From: Streptomyces mangrovi
GTDB taxonomy: Bacteria > Actinomycetota > Actinomycetes > Streptomycetales > Streptomycetaceae
Assembly (NCBI RefSeq): GCF_900114215.1
Contig: NZ_FOSG01000016.1
Location: forward strand, 81,980-145,979
Length of the DNA: 64,000 bases
Direction of reading: 5' to 3'
The translations under genes were made by a program, and so were the position numbers. The number at the start of each line of letters is the position of its first letter. Within the stretch, counting starts at the first letter, position 1. Shown piece after piece: positions 18,440 through 27,594 of the stretch. Under the pieces are notes generated by a model. That model did no database searches. It worked only from the letters and a program-made list of their open reading frames with translations, and was not told where the DNA came from.

Positions 18440-20203
18440 TCAGCGGGACTCGAGGCTCCGCCCCTCCCGGTCCAGCCGCCCGCAGGGGGAAGTGGTCCGG
18501 TCGGCGGGACGTTCGGTGAGCACGGCGCGGGCCCGCGCCTCGCCGTAACTGGTCGCGTACCAGGGCTTGTCCCCGCCGAGCACCTCGTCGGCGATGTCCC
18601 GCAGTGCGCAGGAGCGCTGGGGCTCGGGCAGGGCGTCGAGGGCCGGTACGGCGTCCGCGGAGAGCCCTTTCAGATACGCCAGATCGATCTGCCCGGTACG
18701 TTCGAAGCGCCGCACGTTCTGCTCGGCCACCAGTGCGTCCGGCGATACCAGTCCGAAGCACAGCACGGCGCCCGCCGCACTCGCCACCACCGCGCGCGGC
18801 AGCCAGCGCGCGCCGAACACCCCGGCCGCCATGATCAAGGCGATGACGACACCGAGCCACAGCTCGGCCCCGGCCACGGACACCCTGAGTCTGGTCAGGC
18901 CGTACGCGTCGACGTACAGCTCCATCCGGCGCAGGGCCGAGAGCACCACGACGAGGGTCAGCGCGCACAGGACGCCCAGGACGGCGCGGACCAGCGTACG
19001 GTCGCGGGCCGCGCCGCGCGGCGCCCAGCGCAGGGCCAGCGCGATCACGGCGAGGGTCAGGAGGGTGACGGTCAGCAGCTGCCAGAAGCCCTGACGGGCG
19101 TACTCCGAGTAGGTCAGCCCGGTCTCTTCGAGCACCTTGTCGTAACCGCCGAAGAGGACGGCGAGCTGGATGGCGATGAACACGGCGAACAGGGCGTTCA
19201 GCACGATCAGGGGAAGCGCCCACTCCATGCGCCCCCGGGGACGCCCCCGGCCGCCCTCGACGCGGTCCCAGCGCCAGGGGGCCGCGGCGGTGCGGGCCGC
19301 TCCCAGCGCGGCCGCCAGCCCCAGGACGAACAGGAGGGTGTGCGCCGGTCCGTCCGACACCGACACCTCGGGCACCAGCCCGGCCAGCAGGTCCGCGAAG
19401 GCCGCGTCCGCCCCCGCGAACAGCGCACCGAAGACGGCCAGCAGCACGGCCGCGACGCCGGCCGTCCGGACGGCGGGCCACCAACGGTCGCGTGAACCGT
19501 CCGCCCGCTCGCGCAGCCCCCGCCAGACCCAGAGGGCGCCCGGCAGGACCTCGCCGACCGCCCCGACACATCCGATCAGCGTTCCGCGCCAGGTGCGCGT
19601 GCCGTGCAGTGCCAGTGACCCCGACGCGAGGGCCGCCGCCAGCGCCAGGAAGGTCGGCCACCCCGCGTCCCGCAGCGCGGGCACCAGCAGCAGTGCCGCT
19701 CCGCCGGCGGCCCACACCAGCGACCACGGGCGCACACCGCGCCCCGCGGCCCGCCCGGCGAAGTACGCGGCGAGGGCGGCCGGCGCAGCGGCCAGCAGCA
19801 CGTTGAGGCCCAGTCCGTCACCGAGCAGCAGCCCGGCGAACACCCCGGTGGCCAGCACCGCCCAGAGCGCGGCTGTGCCGATCGGCCCGGGTTCCTCCGG
19901 CCTCGCGGCCGTCACCCAGGCGGGCGGGGGCGGTGGCTCGTACGCGGCCCAGGAGGATGCCCCGTGGGTCGCGCCGTGGGTCGCGCCGGGCCGCCGTCCG
20001 TCCGGGGCGGCGGGCTTTCCCGTCGTCCGGACGGACTTCTCCGGCGACTCGGCGCCACCGGGGGCGGCGGCCTCCCCCCGCCGGGCCTCCTCGTACCTGT
20101 CCTCCTCGCGCCTGTCCTCCCCTCGGACAGCACCCTTCGGCGGAGTGTCGTCCACCTCGTTCGCCCCGTTCGCCGCGGGCACGCCGGACGGCTGATCGGA
20201 CAT
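18440..20203 (-). CDS. DUF4153/DUF4173 family polytopic membrane protein
   Basis: A 587-aa integral membrane protein. The N-terminal ~110 residues are hydrophilic, charged and Pro-rich (cytoplasmic). About 12-13 hydrophobic segments follow from WAVLATGVFAGLLLG to AVVASAAGAVLCFGLV. The mid-protein loop GYDKVLEETGLTYSEYARQGFWQLL is the characteristic DUF4173 motif. A soluble C-terminal tail after the last membrane segment (LVAEQNVRRFERTGQIDLAYLKGL...) is also typical of the family. Function is unknown; no enzymatic motif stands out. The ATG at 20203 was chosen as the first in-frame start (MSDQPSGVP). Confidence 0.8.
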   Translation of the reverse strand: MSDQPSGVPAANGANEVDDTPPKGAVRGEDRREEDRYEEARRGEAAAPGGAESPEKSVRTTGKPAAPDGRRPGATHGATHGASSWAAYEPPPPPAWVTAARPEEPGPIGTAALWAVLATGVFAGLLLGDGLGLNVLLAAAPAALAAYFAGRAAGRGVRPWSLVWAAGGAALLLVPALRDAGWPTFLALAAALASGSLALHGTRTWRGTLIGCVGAVGEVLPGALWVWRGLRERADGSRDRWWPAVRTAGVAAVLLAVFGALFAGADAAFADLLAGLVPEVSVSDGPAHTLLFVLGLAAALGAARTAAAPWRWDRVEGGRGRPRGRMEWALPLIVLNALFAVFIAIQLAVLFGGYDKVLEETGLTYSEYARQGFWQLLTVTLLTLAVIALALRWAPRGAARDRTLVRAVLGVLCALTLVVVLSALRRMELYVDAYGLTRLRVSVAGAELWLGVVIALIMAAGVFGARWLPRAVVASAAGAVLCFGLVSPDALVAEQNVRRFERTGQIDLAYLKGLSADAVPALDALPEPQRSCALRDIADEVLGGDKPWYATSYGEARARAVLTERPADRTTSPCGRLDREGRSLESR

Positions 20204-20418
20204 GGGCTTCCCTCCCCCTCACCACGTCTTCCCCCCACCGCCGTGCGGTGATCAACGCGACGGCTCGGGCGCCACCGTAGTGCGCCCCCAGCGCGCACCC
20301 GCATCCCGAGCGTCGCTCTGTGACAGAGCGGTGACAAGGGGGAGGACGGGGGGAGGACAAGGAATCCACCCGGCGCGCGTCCGGCGGTCCGGCGCACACC
20401 CGCCGCGGCGTCAGCGCC

Positions 20419-21141
20419 TCACCGGAACCTTCCGGGACGCCCGCGCACCCCGGACATCCCGTACGTCTCCCCGGACTCCCCCTCGTAGGGCCCGGCGTAC
20501 GACTCGGGGGTGCACCAGCGCTCGAACGGCCGGTCCAGGTGGTAGCGCCCGTCCGTTCCCAGTTCCAGGGCCCGCATCTCCCCGTTGCCCGGGTTGGACA
20601 GCGACTCGAACTCCGCGACCGTCCAGTGCAGCCACCTCATGCAGAACAGCCGCATGGTCAGCCCATGCGTCACCAGCAGCACGTTCGGCGGATGGTCGGG
20701 GGACTCGAAGCTGCGCCACAGGCTCTCCAGGAAGGCCCCGACCCGGTCGTAGACGTCCGCGCCCGACTCCCCCTGCGCGAAGCGGTAGAAGAAGTGCCCG
20801 TACGCGTCGCGCGCCGCCTTCTGCCGCCGTACGTCCTCGCGGTCCTGCCAGTTGCCCCAGTCCTGCTCGCGCAGCCGGGGCTCCTCGCGCATCCGCACCC
20901 GCGTCGGGTCCAGACGCAGTGCGCGGAAGGTCTGGTGGGTGCGGCGGTAGGGCGAGACGTAGGCCGAGATCCGCTCGTCGCCGAAGACCGCCCGCAACCG
21001 CTCTCCCGTCGCCTCGGCCTGCCGGAATCCGCGTTCGGTGAGGCTCAGGGCGTGGTCGGGCACCCGCTCGTAGACCGCGTCGTCGAAGTTTCCCTCCGAC
21101 TCGCCGTGCCGGACCAGGACGATGCGCCGGGGTCGTGCCAT
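20419..21141 (-). CDS. Histidine phosphatase superfamily (phosphoglycerate mutase-like) protein
   Basis: A 240-aa member of the histidine phosphatase superfamily. It has the N-terminal RHG motif LVRHGESEGN near residues 9-18, where His is the phosphate acceptor. SPYRRTHQT (Arg) is near 63-71, an acidic REEPRLREQDWGNW segment follows, and VLLVTHGLTMR supplies the second catalytic His near 155-165. It is a broad-specificity phosphatase or mutase-like protein rather than a glycolytic enzyme, judging by context and length. The substrate is not predictable. Start ATG at 21141. Confidence 0.88.
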   Translation of the reverse strand: MARPRRIVLVRHGESEGNFDDAVYERVPDHALSLTERGFRQAEATGERLRAVFGDERISAYVSPYRRTHQTFRALRLDPTRVRMREEPRLREQDWGNWQDREDVRRQKAARDAYGHFFYRFAQGESGADVYDRVGAFLESLWRSFESPDHPPNVLLVTHGLTMRLFCMRWLHWTVAEFESLSNPGNGEMRALELGTDGRYHLDRPFERWCTPESYAGPYEGESGETYGMSGVRGRPGRFR

Positions 21142-21207
21142 GCCCCCACCCTAGGCGCGCAAAGGCCTCACGGCCCAACCACGAGTCCGGCCACAGCCCT
21201 CACCCCC

Positions 21208-21240
21208 GGCACCGACACCGGCACCGGCACCGGCACCGGC
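21208..21240. repeat. Hexanucleotide tandem repeat (GGCACC)n
   Basis: About 5.5 copies of GGCACC, one with a single substitution, just past the stop of the DUF4937 gene and upstream of the histidine phosphatase start. It is probably a slippage-prone microsatellite. Confidence 0.8.
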
Positions 21241-21241
21241 G

Positions 21242-21850
21242 TCAGACCGTCCAGGACGGCTCGAGGTCGATCACGTCCCCGCCGACCGCCGCGACGTCCG
21301 CGCCCAGCTGGGCGCGGAGCGCCAGCCGCTCGATCCGCTCCGTGCGGTACTTGCCGTGCTCCGCCGCCGAGTCCCACATCGACAGCACCAGGAACTCGTC
21401 CTCGGCCTGAGCCTGCGCGAAGACCCCCCGCAGCATCCCGGGCGACCCGGCCATCGCCGGGTTCCACACCTTCTCCTGCATCAGGGTGTAGTGCTCGATG
21501 CGCTCACGGCGCACCCGGCAGTGGGCGACACGCAGCAGGTCCGCGTCCGTGAACTGCGGACGGAACCCCACCTTCACATCGAAGCGGTACTCGAAGAGCC
21601 GGACCTGGGCGTCCTTGTAGGTGCCGTTCTGCGACGCCGCCAGCCGGTCGTGGGAGCGGGCCATGAACGAGTCGTAGAAGGCCCGGCTCTCCCAGAAGCC
21701 GAAGAGGTGCGCCACACCGGGCCGGGAACGGCTCCAGCCGCCGCCCTGCGCGCGGAAGCCCGGCTCGCCGAGCAGGCCGGCCCACTTCCGCTGCCCCCGC
21801 TCGAAGCCTCGTCGGTCCACAACCGTGCAGCGCATCCACTTGACCAGCAC
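21242..21850 (-). CDS. YdbC/DUF4937 family protein
   Basis: About 202 aa with two ferredoxin-fold (dimeric alpha-beta barrel-like) halves. The first half begins LVKWMRCTVVDRRGFERGQ and includes GFWESRAFYDSFMARSHDR. The second begins LLRVAHCRVRRERIEHYTLM and includes EDEFLVLSMWDSAAEHGKY, the usual pattern of monooxygenase-like stress proteins named YdbC or DUF4937. The start is GTG at 21850 with only weak upstream complementarity to 16S rRNA. Function unknown; small heme- or quinone-related monooxygenases share the fold. Confidence 0.72.
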   Translation of the reverse strand: MLVKWMRCTVVDRRGFERGQRKWAGLLGEPGFRAQGGGWSRSRPGVAHLFGFWESRAFYDSFMARSHDRLAASQNGTYKDAQVRLFEYRFDVKVGFRPQFTDADLLRVAHCRVRRERIEHYTLMQEKVWNPAMAGSPGMLRGVFAQAQAEDEFLVLSMWDSAAEHGKYRTERIERLALRAQLGADVAAVGGDVIDLEPSWTV

Positions 21851-21922
21851 CGCGCCATCGTACGGCCATCCCCGTGACCGATCGCATGGCTTCGCGCCCT
21901 CTCCGTCCCGGCGGGCCCCGCC

Positions 21923-22699
21923 TCACCGCACCGTGCCCGCCAGATACTCCTCGTACGTGATCCGGCCCACCGCTCGGTCCGGCGCCAGGTGGCCGCCCGC
22001 CCGGTAACCGCGGAAGACCGCCCCCGGCAGCCGCAGCGGCAGCACCGGGCGGTGGCGGCCGCGTGCCCCGAGCGTCGCCCGCGTCAGCTCGGCGTGGTCG
22101 CGTACCCGGGGGCCGCCCATGTCGGGTACCCGCCCGGCGGGTTCGCCGGTGGCCAGGGCCGCCAGCCGCTCGGCAACCTCCTGGGCGGCCACGGGCTGGA
22201 AGCACACCCCCGCCAGCGCCAGTGCCACCGGCGACAGGCGCTGCGCGTCGGTGATCCTGGCGATCAGGTCGTGGAACTGGGTGGCCCGCAGGATGCTCCA
22301 GGGAAGGCCCGATTCCACCACGACCCGCTCGGCCGCCAGTTTGGCCCGGTAGTAGGGCAGCGGCACCCGGTCCACCCCGACGATGGAGATGTACACCAGG
22401 TGCGGACGGCTCCCCCCGCGGTGCGCGGCCTCGGCCAGGTTCCGGGTCGCGGCCACGTCGCCGCGTCCGAGCGTGGTCGCGCAGTGCACGATCACACCGG
22501 CGCCCGTCACCGCCGCGTCGGCGCCCTCGCCCGTGGCCAGGTCGCCGGTAGCCCACTGGTACGGCTCACGGCCGCCCACCGGGCGCGGGCGGCGGCTGAG
22601 TACCCGCACCGCGCGCCCCCGCGCCAGCAGCCCGCGCACCACGGCGCGGCCGAGTGTGCCGGTGCCGCCGGTCACCAGTACGGGGGCCTCCACATCCAT
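21923..22699 (-). CDS. NAD(P)-binding, NmrA/atypical-SDR family protein
   Basis: About 258 aa from the ATG at 22699 (MDVEAPVLV), preceded by GGAG; the much longer open frame upstream is unsupported. The N-terminal nucleotide-binding motif VTGGTGTLGRAVVRGLLARG is at residues 8-27, followed by RVLSRRP, which suggests NADP preference. YYRAKLAAERVVVESGLPWSILRATQFHDL matches the YxxxK region and following segment of atypical short-chain dehydrogenases (NmrA/complex-I-assembly-like). Likely a redox or sensor protein; substrate unknown. It diverges from the TerD-like gene across a 289-nt gap in which I see no gene. Confidence 0.82.
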   Translation of the reverse strand: MDVEAPVLVTGGTGTLGRAVVRGLLARGRAVRVLSRRPRPVGGREPYQWATGDLATGEGADAAVTGAGVIVHCATTLGRGDVAATRNLAEAAHRGGSRPHLVYISIVGVDRVPLPYYRAKLAAERVVVESGLPWSILRATQFHDLIARITDAQRLSPVALALAGVCFQPVAAQEVAERLAALATGEPAGRVPDMGGPRVRDHAELTRATLGARGRHRPVLPLRLPGAVFRGYRAGGHLAPDRAVGRITYEEYLAGTVR

Positions 22700-22988
22700 T
22701 CCGGGCTCCACGGGTTCCACCACTCGTCCGCCTCTCCCTGTCGTTCCCGCCGTCCGGCGCCGTCCGCGCCGTCCGCGTTTTCCCTTCCCCGACCGGGACG
22801 GACGGGCCCCCATGGACGCGGCATCCCGCCCGTACGCCCCACACACACCGGGCCGGGGCCGGGCGCCGTGGACAGACAGCCTGGTAGCAAGGAGAGTTGA
22901 TGTGCTGTCATGGCGTTCGCACCGCGCCGGCCCCGGGTCGGGGGCGGCCGTGTCCCGCAGCAGCTCAGTTCCTAGGAAGGGGAGCCTG

Positions 22989-23519
22989 GTGAGCAGTCCC
23001 AACAAGGGGGTGGAGAAGGTCGAGGTGGCGGTCAGGTGGGACCCCAGCCCCTCCGAGTCCTCGCCCCACGACCTCGACATCATCGCCGCGACCTACACCG
23101 CGGACGCCCCGCACGGCGAGCCCGCGTACGTCGTGCACTTCGACAGCCGCTCGCCCGACGGCACCATCGGCCTCAGCAGGGACAGTCGGACCGGTCTGGG
23201 GCTCGGGTACGACGAGGTCATGACCCTGGAGCTCGGCCGGCTGGCCTCCTCCTACGCCCGGGTGGTCGTGGGCGTGGCTGTCCAGCAGCACAGCGGCCGC
23301 CGGACGTTCGGCGACATAGCGCGCACCGGTGTGCGGATCAGGGAGGGGTACGTCGAGCTGGCCGAGCACGACTTCTCCGGCGTGTCCGGGGCGACGGCCG
23401 CCACCGTCGCGGAGTTCACCCGCAACGGCACGGGCGCCTGGGAGTTCCGCGAGCATCTGCGCGGGTTCGACGCCGACCCGGAGTCCTTCACCCGCCTCAT
23501 GGGCGGCGCTCCCGTCTGA
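22989..23519 (+). CDS. TerD-family protein
   Basis: About 176 aa, GTG at 22989 with GGGGAG upstream. The sequence VEVAVRWDPSPSESSPHDLDIIAATY, GTIGLSRDSRTGLGLGYDEV and RVVVGVAVQQHSGRRTFGDI follows the TerD beta-sandwich pattern. The canonical calcium-binding stretch (DxxTGxGxGDDE) is partly degenerate here (DSRTGLGLGYDE). Proteins of this family are linked to tellurite and other stress responses and to cell differentiation in Streptomyces. No other ter genes are adjacent. Its role here cannot be specified. Confidence 0.82.
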   Translation: MSSPNKGVEKVEVAVRWDPSPSESSPHDLDIIAATYTADAPHGEPAYVVHFDSRSPDGTIGLSRDSRTGLGLGYDEVMTLELGRLASSYARVVVGVAVQQHSGRRTFGDIARTGVRIREGYVELAEHDFSGVSGATAATVAEFTRNGTGAWEFREHLRGFDADPESFTRLMGGAPV

Positions 23520-23574
23520 CGGCCCGGCCCGCTCGCGGTCCGGCGCCGGAGGGCGCGGACGGCGCGGACGGCGC

Positions 23575-23607
23575 GGAGGGTGCCGACCGCTCCGGTCGGC
23601 ACCCTCC
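23575..23607. terminator. Bidirectional terminator between the TerD-like gene and nrdJ
   Basis: Perfect 15-bp stem (23575-23589 with 23593-23607), 3-nt loop, between two converging stops. Confidence 0.8.
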
Positions 23608-23654
23608 GGTCGTCCCCTCGGTGCGGCGGCGGGTGCCCGCCGCCGCACCGCAGG

Positions 23655-26522
23655 TCAGCTGCAGCCGCTGGTGGAGCCGCAGCCCTCGCACAGGTAGCAG
23701 CTTCCCGCGCGGCGCATCTTGGTGCCGCAGGAGAAGCACAGCGGCGCGTCGGCGTTGAGGCCGAGCTGCATCTCCACCAGCTCGGTGGAGCTGTGCGCCT
23801 CCTTCGGCGCCGGGGCCGGAGCCTGCGGCTCGGAGGTGCCGCTCACCACCTTGGGCGGCTCCACCCGGCGCGGGGCCGACTGGGCCAGGCTCTCGACGTC
23901 CAGCTCGTCGTCGGCGGGCTCGTAGGAACCGGTCTCCAGGTGGCGCTGGCGCTCCTCGGCGGAGTGGATGCCGAGTGCCGAGCGGGTCTCGAAGGGCAGG
24001 AAGTCCAGCGCCAGGCGGCGGAAGATGTAGTCGACGATCGACTGCGCCATCCGCACGTCCGGGTCGTCGGTCATACCGGCCGGCTCGAAGCGCATGTTGG
24101 TGAACTTCGAGACGTAGGTCTCCAGCGGCACGCCGTACTGCAGGCCCACCGAGACGGCGATCGAGAAGGCGTCCATCATGCCCGCGAGGGTCGAGCCCTG
24201 CTTGGACATCTTCAGGAAGACCTCGCCCAGGCCGTCGTCCGGGTAGGAGTTGGCGGTCATGTAGCCCTCGGCACCGCCGACGGTGAAGGAGGTGGTGATG
24301 CCGGGCCGGCCCTTGGGCAGGCGCTTGCGCACCGGGCGGTACTCGACGACCTTCTCGGCCTCGGGCTGCCCCTCGCCCTTGCCCTCCTTCTTCTTGGCGG
24401 AGAGCGGCTGGCCGACCTTGCAGTTGTCGCGGTAGATCGCCAGGGCCTTCAGGCCGAGCTTCCAGCCCTCGAAGTAGATCTCCTCGACCTCCTCGACGGT
24501 GGCCGACTCCGGCATGTTGACCGTCTTGGAGATCGCGCCGGACAGGAACGGCTGGGCGGCGGCCATCATCCGCACGTGTCCCATCGGGGAGATGGAGCGC
24601 TCGCCCATGGCGCAGTCGAAGACCTCGTAGTGCTCGTGGCGCAGCCCCGGGGCGTCGATGACGTTGCCGTGCTCGGCGATGTGCTCGACGATCGCCTCGA
24701 CCTGCTCGGGCTGGTAGCCGAGCCGCTTGAGGGCCTTGGGCACGGTGTTGTTGACGATCTGCATCGAGCCGCCGCCGACCAGCTTCTTGAACTTGACCAG
24801 GGCCAGGTCGGGTTCGACGCCGGTGGTGTCGCAGTCCATCATCAGGCCGATGGTGCCGGTGGGGGCCAGCACGGACGCCTGGGCGTTGCGGAATCCGCTC
24901 TTCTTGCCCAGCCGGAGCACGTCCTGCCACGCCTCGGTGGCCGCGGCCCACACCGGGGTGTCCAGGTCGTCCATGCGCTTGGCGTCGGCGTTGGCGTCGG
25001 CGTGCTGCCTCATGACGCGCTGGTGGGCGTCGGCGTTGCGGGCGTAGCCCTCGTACGGGCCGACGATCGAGGCCAGCTCGGCGGAGCGGCGGTAGGAGGT
25101 GCCGGTCATCAGGGAGGTGATCGCACCGGCCAGCGCACGGCCGCCGTCGGAGTCGTAGGCGTGGCCGGTGGCCATCAGCAGGGCGCCGAGGTTGGCGTAG
25201 CCGATGCCCAGCTGGCGGAAGGCGCGGGTGGTCTCGCCGATCTTCTCGGTGGGGAAGTCGGCGAAGCAGATGGAGATGTCCATCGCGGTGATGACCAGCT
25301 CGACGATCTTCGCGAAGCGCTCGGCGTCGAAGGACTGGTTGCCGGCGTCGTCGTCGCGCAGGAACTTCATCAGGTTCAGCGAGGCCAGGTTGCACGAGGA
25401 GTTGTCCAGGTGCATGTACTCGCTGCACGGGTTGGAGGCGGTGATGCGGCCGCTCTCCGGCGAGGTGTGCCAGTGGTTGATGGTGTCGTCGTACTGGATG
25501 CCGGGGTCGGCGCAGGCCCAGGCGGCCTCGGCCATCTTGCGGAACAGCGCCTTGGCGTCGACCTCCTCGATGGCCTCGCCGGTCATCCGGGCGCGCAGGC
25601 CGAACTTCGACCCGCTCTCGACGGCCTTCATGAAGGCGTCGTTGACGCGGACGGAGTTGTTGGCGTTCTGGTACTGGACGGAGGTGATGTCGTCGCCGCC
25701 CAGGTCCATGTCGAAACCCGCGTCGCGCAGGGCGCGGACCTTCTCCTCCTCCTTGACCTTGGTCTCGATGAACGCCTCGACGTCGGGGTGGTCCACGTCC
25801 AGGACGACCATCTTGGCCGCGCGGCGGGTGGCGCCGCCGGACTTGATCGTCCCGGCGGAGGCGTCGGCGCCGCGCATGAAGGAGACCGGGCCCGAGGCGT
25901 TGCCGCCGGAGGAGAGCAGTTCCTTGGAGGAGCGGATGCGCGAGAGGTTCAGGCCCGCGCCGGAACCGCCCTTGAAGATCATCCCCTCTTCCTTGTACCA
26001 CTCCAGGATCGACTCCATGGAGTCGTCGACGGAGAGGATGAAGCAGGCGGAGACCTGCTGGGGCTGGGTGGTGCCGACGTTGAACCACACCGGGGAGTTG
26101 AACGAGAACACCTGGTGGAGCACGGCATGGGCCAGTTCGTGCTCGAAGATCTCGGCGTCGGCCGGGGAGGCGAAGTAGCCGTGCTTCTCACCGGCGGCGC
26201 GGTAGGTCTTCACCACGCGGTCGATGAGCTGCTTCAGGCTGGTCTCGCGCTGGGGCGTGCCGACGGCACCGCGGAAGTACTTGCTGGTGACGATGTTGAC
26301 CGCGTTCAACGACCAGAAGTCGGGGAACTCCACGCCGCGCTGCTCGAAGTTGACCGAGCCGTCGCGCCAGTTGGTCATGACGACGTCACGGCGCTCCCAG
26401 ACCACCTCGTCGTACGGGTGCACCCCGGGGGTGGTGTGGATGCGCTCGATCCGCAGACCCTTGGCGGCCTTGGTCCCCTTGGACCGGGCCCCTCGTGCCG
26501 GGTCGCTCGTCGTCTCTGTCAT
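23655..26522 (-). CDS. nrdJ: Vitamin B12-dependent (class II) ribonucleotide reductase
   Basis: Reduces ribonucleotides to deoxyribonucleotides using adenosylcobalamin. ATG at 26522 with GGAGG 4 nt upstream gives 955 aa, normal for actinobacterial NrdJ. Visible features are VFSFNSPVWFNVGT near residue 135, and NPCSEYMHLDNSSCNLASLNL containing active-site Cys near 370-390. LAPTGTIGLMMDCDTTG follows near 560. A long C-terminal region carries a zinc-finger-like Cys cluster (CFSCGTKMRRAGSCYLCEGC) ending in GCS, used for electron delivery. The upstream gene nrdR is co-directional, 118 nt away, with two small hairpins in the gap. The pair is probably one NrdR-controlled operon. No cobalamin riboswitch is apparent. 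Confidence 0.95.
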   Translation of the reverse strand: MTETTSDPARGARSKGTKAAKGLRIERIHTTPGVHPYDEVVWERRDVVMTNWRDGSVNFEQRGVEFPDFWSLNAVNIVTSKYFRGAVGTPQRETSLKQLIDRVVKTYRAAGEKHGYFASPADAEIFEHELAHAVLHQVFSFNSPVWFNVGTTQPQQVSACFILSVDDSMESILEWYKEEGMIFKGGSGAGLNLSRIRSSKELLSSGGNASGPVSFMRGADASAGTIKSGGATRRAAKMVVLDVDHPDVEAFIETKVKEEEKVRALRDAGFDMDLGGDDITSVQYQNANNSVRVNDAFMKAVESGSKFGLRARMTGEAIEEVDAKALFRKMAEAAWACADPGIQYDDTINHWHTSPESGRITASNPCSEYMHLDNSSCNLASLNLMKFLRDDDAGNQSFDAERFAKIVELVITAMDISICFADFPTEKIGETTRAFRQLGIGYANLGALLMATGHAYDSDGGRALAGAITSLMTGTSYRRSAELASIVGPYEGYARNADAHQRVMRQHADANADAKRMDDLDTPVWAAATEAWQDVLRLGKKSGFRNAQASVLAPTGTIGLMMDCDTTGVEPDLALVKFKKLVGGGSMQIVNNTVPKALKRLGYQPEQVEAIVEHIAEHGNVIDAPGLRHEHYEVFDCAMGERSISPMGHVRMMAAAQPFLSGAISKTVNMPESATVEEVEEIYFEGWKLGLKALAIYRDNCKVGQPLSAKKKEGKGEGQPEAEKVVEYRPVRKRLPKGRPGITTSFTVGGAEGYMTANSYPDDGLGEVFLKMSKQGSTLAGMMDAFSIAVSVGLQYGVPLETYVSKFTNMRFEPAGMTDDPDVRMAQSIVDYIFRRLALDFLPFETRSALGIHSAEERQRHLETGSYEPADDELDVESLAQSAPRRVEPPKVVSGTSEPQAPAPAPKEAHSSTELVEMQLGLNADAPLCFSCGTKMRRAGSCYLCEGCGSTSGCS

Positions 26523-26554
26523 TCCGCCTCCCTGTACAGGCATAACGCCCTGAC

Positions 26555-26615
26555 ACACCCCGCGCTTCCCGGGGTGTGGTGTTCGTTTCGATGGCCGGAG
26601 CGCGACGCGCTCCGG
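26555..26615 (-). other. Two hairpins in the nrdR-nrdJ gap
   Basis: Stem 26570-26577 with 26555-26562 (8 bp, loop 7 nt), and stem 26595-26604 with 26606-26615 (10 bp, 1-nt centre, so effectively 8 bp with a 5-nt loop). They could set the nrdR:nrdJ transcript ratio by partial termination or RNA processing. Confidence 0.5.
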
Positions 26616-26640
26616 TCCGGTCCGGTCCGTGCGGGGCCGC

Positions 26641-27264
26641 TCAGTTCCCGGCGGCCAGTGGCGCGGGCGGGGCGGCGGGGCTTTCGCCGCCCCCGCCGTC
26701 ACTTCCGTCCCCGGTCTCCCCGGCTCCACCGCGGCCTCCGCCTCCCGCGGCCGTGGTTCTGCCCGGGGCCGCGTCGCCTCCGCCGGCACGGTCGCCGGAG
26801 GCGACGCGGTCGGCGGAGGCCCGCTCCCCGCGCAGCTCGGCGATCGCGGCCTCGAAGTCCTCCAGCGAGTCGAACGCCTGGTAGACGGAGGCGAAGCGCA
26901 GATACGCCACGAGGTCCAGTTCCCGCAGCGGGCCGAGTATGGCCAGCCCGACATCGTGTGTGGACAGCTCGGCGCTCCCGGTGGCGCGTACCGCCTCCTC
27001 GACCCGCTGGCCCAGTTTGGCGAGCGCGTCCTCGGTGACCGGGCGTCCCTGGCATGCCTTGCGCACCCCGGCGATCACCTTGTCCCGGCTGAAGGGCTCG
27101 GTGACCCCGCTCCGCTTGATGACCATCAAGGACGCGTTCTCCACCGTCGTGAAGCGGCGGGAGCAGTGCGGACACTGACGGCGTCGGCGGATCGCGGTGC
27201 CGTCGTCGGTGGTGCGGCTGTCGACGACGCGGCTGTCGGGGTGCCGGCAGAAGGGGCAGTGCAT
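26641..27264 (-). CDS. nrdR: Transcriptional regulator NrdR (ATP-cone repressor)
   Basis: Repressor of ribonucleotide reductase genes. ATG at 27264 (MHCPFCRHPDSRVVDSR). The N-terminal zinc ribbon has CPFC and CPHC pairs at about residues 3-6 and 31-34, followed by RRFTTVE. The ATP-cone (residues ~45-140) starts VIKRSGVTEPFSRDKVIAGV and senses ATP/dATP. The C-terminal ~60 residues are Gly/Ala/Pro-rich, longer than the usual 150-180 aa protein. Two matching NrdR boxes lie 146-193 nt upstream, so it is likely autoregulated together with nrdJ. Confidence 0.95.
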   Translation of the reverse strand: MHCPFCRHPDSRVVDSRTTDDGTAIRRRRQCPHCSRRFTTVENASLMVIKRSGVTEPFSRDKVIAGVRKACQGRPVTEDALAKLGQRVEEAVRATGSAELSTHDVGLAILGPLRELDLVAYLRFASVYQAFDSLEDFEAAIAELRGERASADRVASGDRAGGGDAAPGRTTAAGGGGRGGAGETGDGSDGGGGESPAAPPAPLAAGN

Positions 27265-27409
27265 CGCTTCCCACCCTCCTTCACCCTCGATGGCGCAGCA
27301 TGAGCGGCGCAGCAGAACAGCATTGGACACGCGTTCGAGTACCCGGTGAACGGGCCTCGAAAGCGGCCACCAGCATAGGTGATACCCGCCGCCTCTCAGG
27401 ACCGGGGGA

Positions 27410-27457
27410 CCACAACTTCTGGGTAGCCGCCGAACATCTAACCACTACATCTGGTGG
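27410..27457. promoter_or_regulatory. Tandem NrdR boxes upstream of nrdR-nrdJ
   Basis: Box 1 CCACTACATCTGGTGG at 27442-27457 resembles the NrdR consensus (ACACWATATMTWGTGT-like). Box 2 CCACAACTTCTGGGTA at 27410-27425 is a weaker copy. Their starts are exactly 32 nt apart, three helical turns, the spacing typical of paired NrdR boxes. Confidence 0.75.
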
Positions 27458-27594
27458 CTGCTTGACGAACACGCCATGCGTGTCGGAAACGCCGGACCGG
27501 CAAACGTACGAGAGGCTACCGTAGCGATCGGAGGCGCTCCGCAGCCCATACACCGCCCTCGTCGATCACGTCAGCCAATCTGCGAAATTTCACT

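Noticed and set aside
21200..21240. Possible CRISPR-like repeat
   Set aside because: It is a simple hexamer tandem repeat with no spacers.
26523..26640. Possible cobalamin riboswitch for the B12-dependent reductase
   Set aside because: No B12-box-like conserved sequence and the gap is too short. Only two simple hairpins are present, and the NrdR boxes account for control.
23580..27038. 1,152-codon open frame opposite nrdJ and nrdR
   Set aside because: Antisense shadow of conserved nrdJ codons, with no recognisable motifs or ribosome-binding site.
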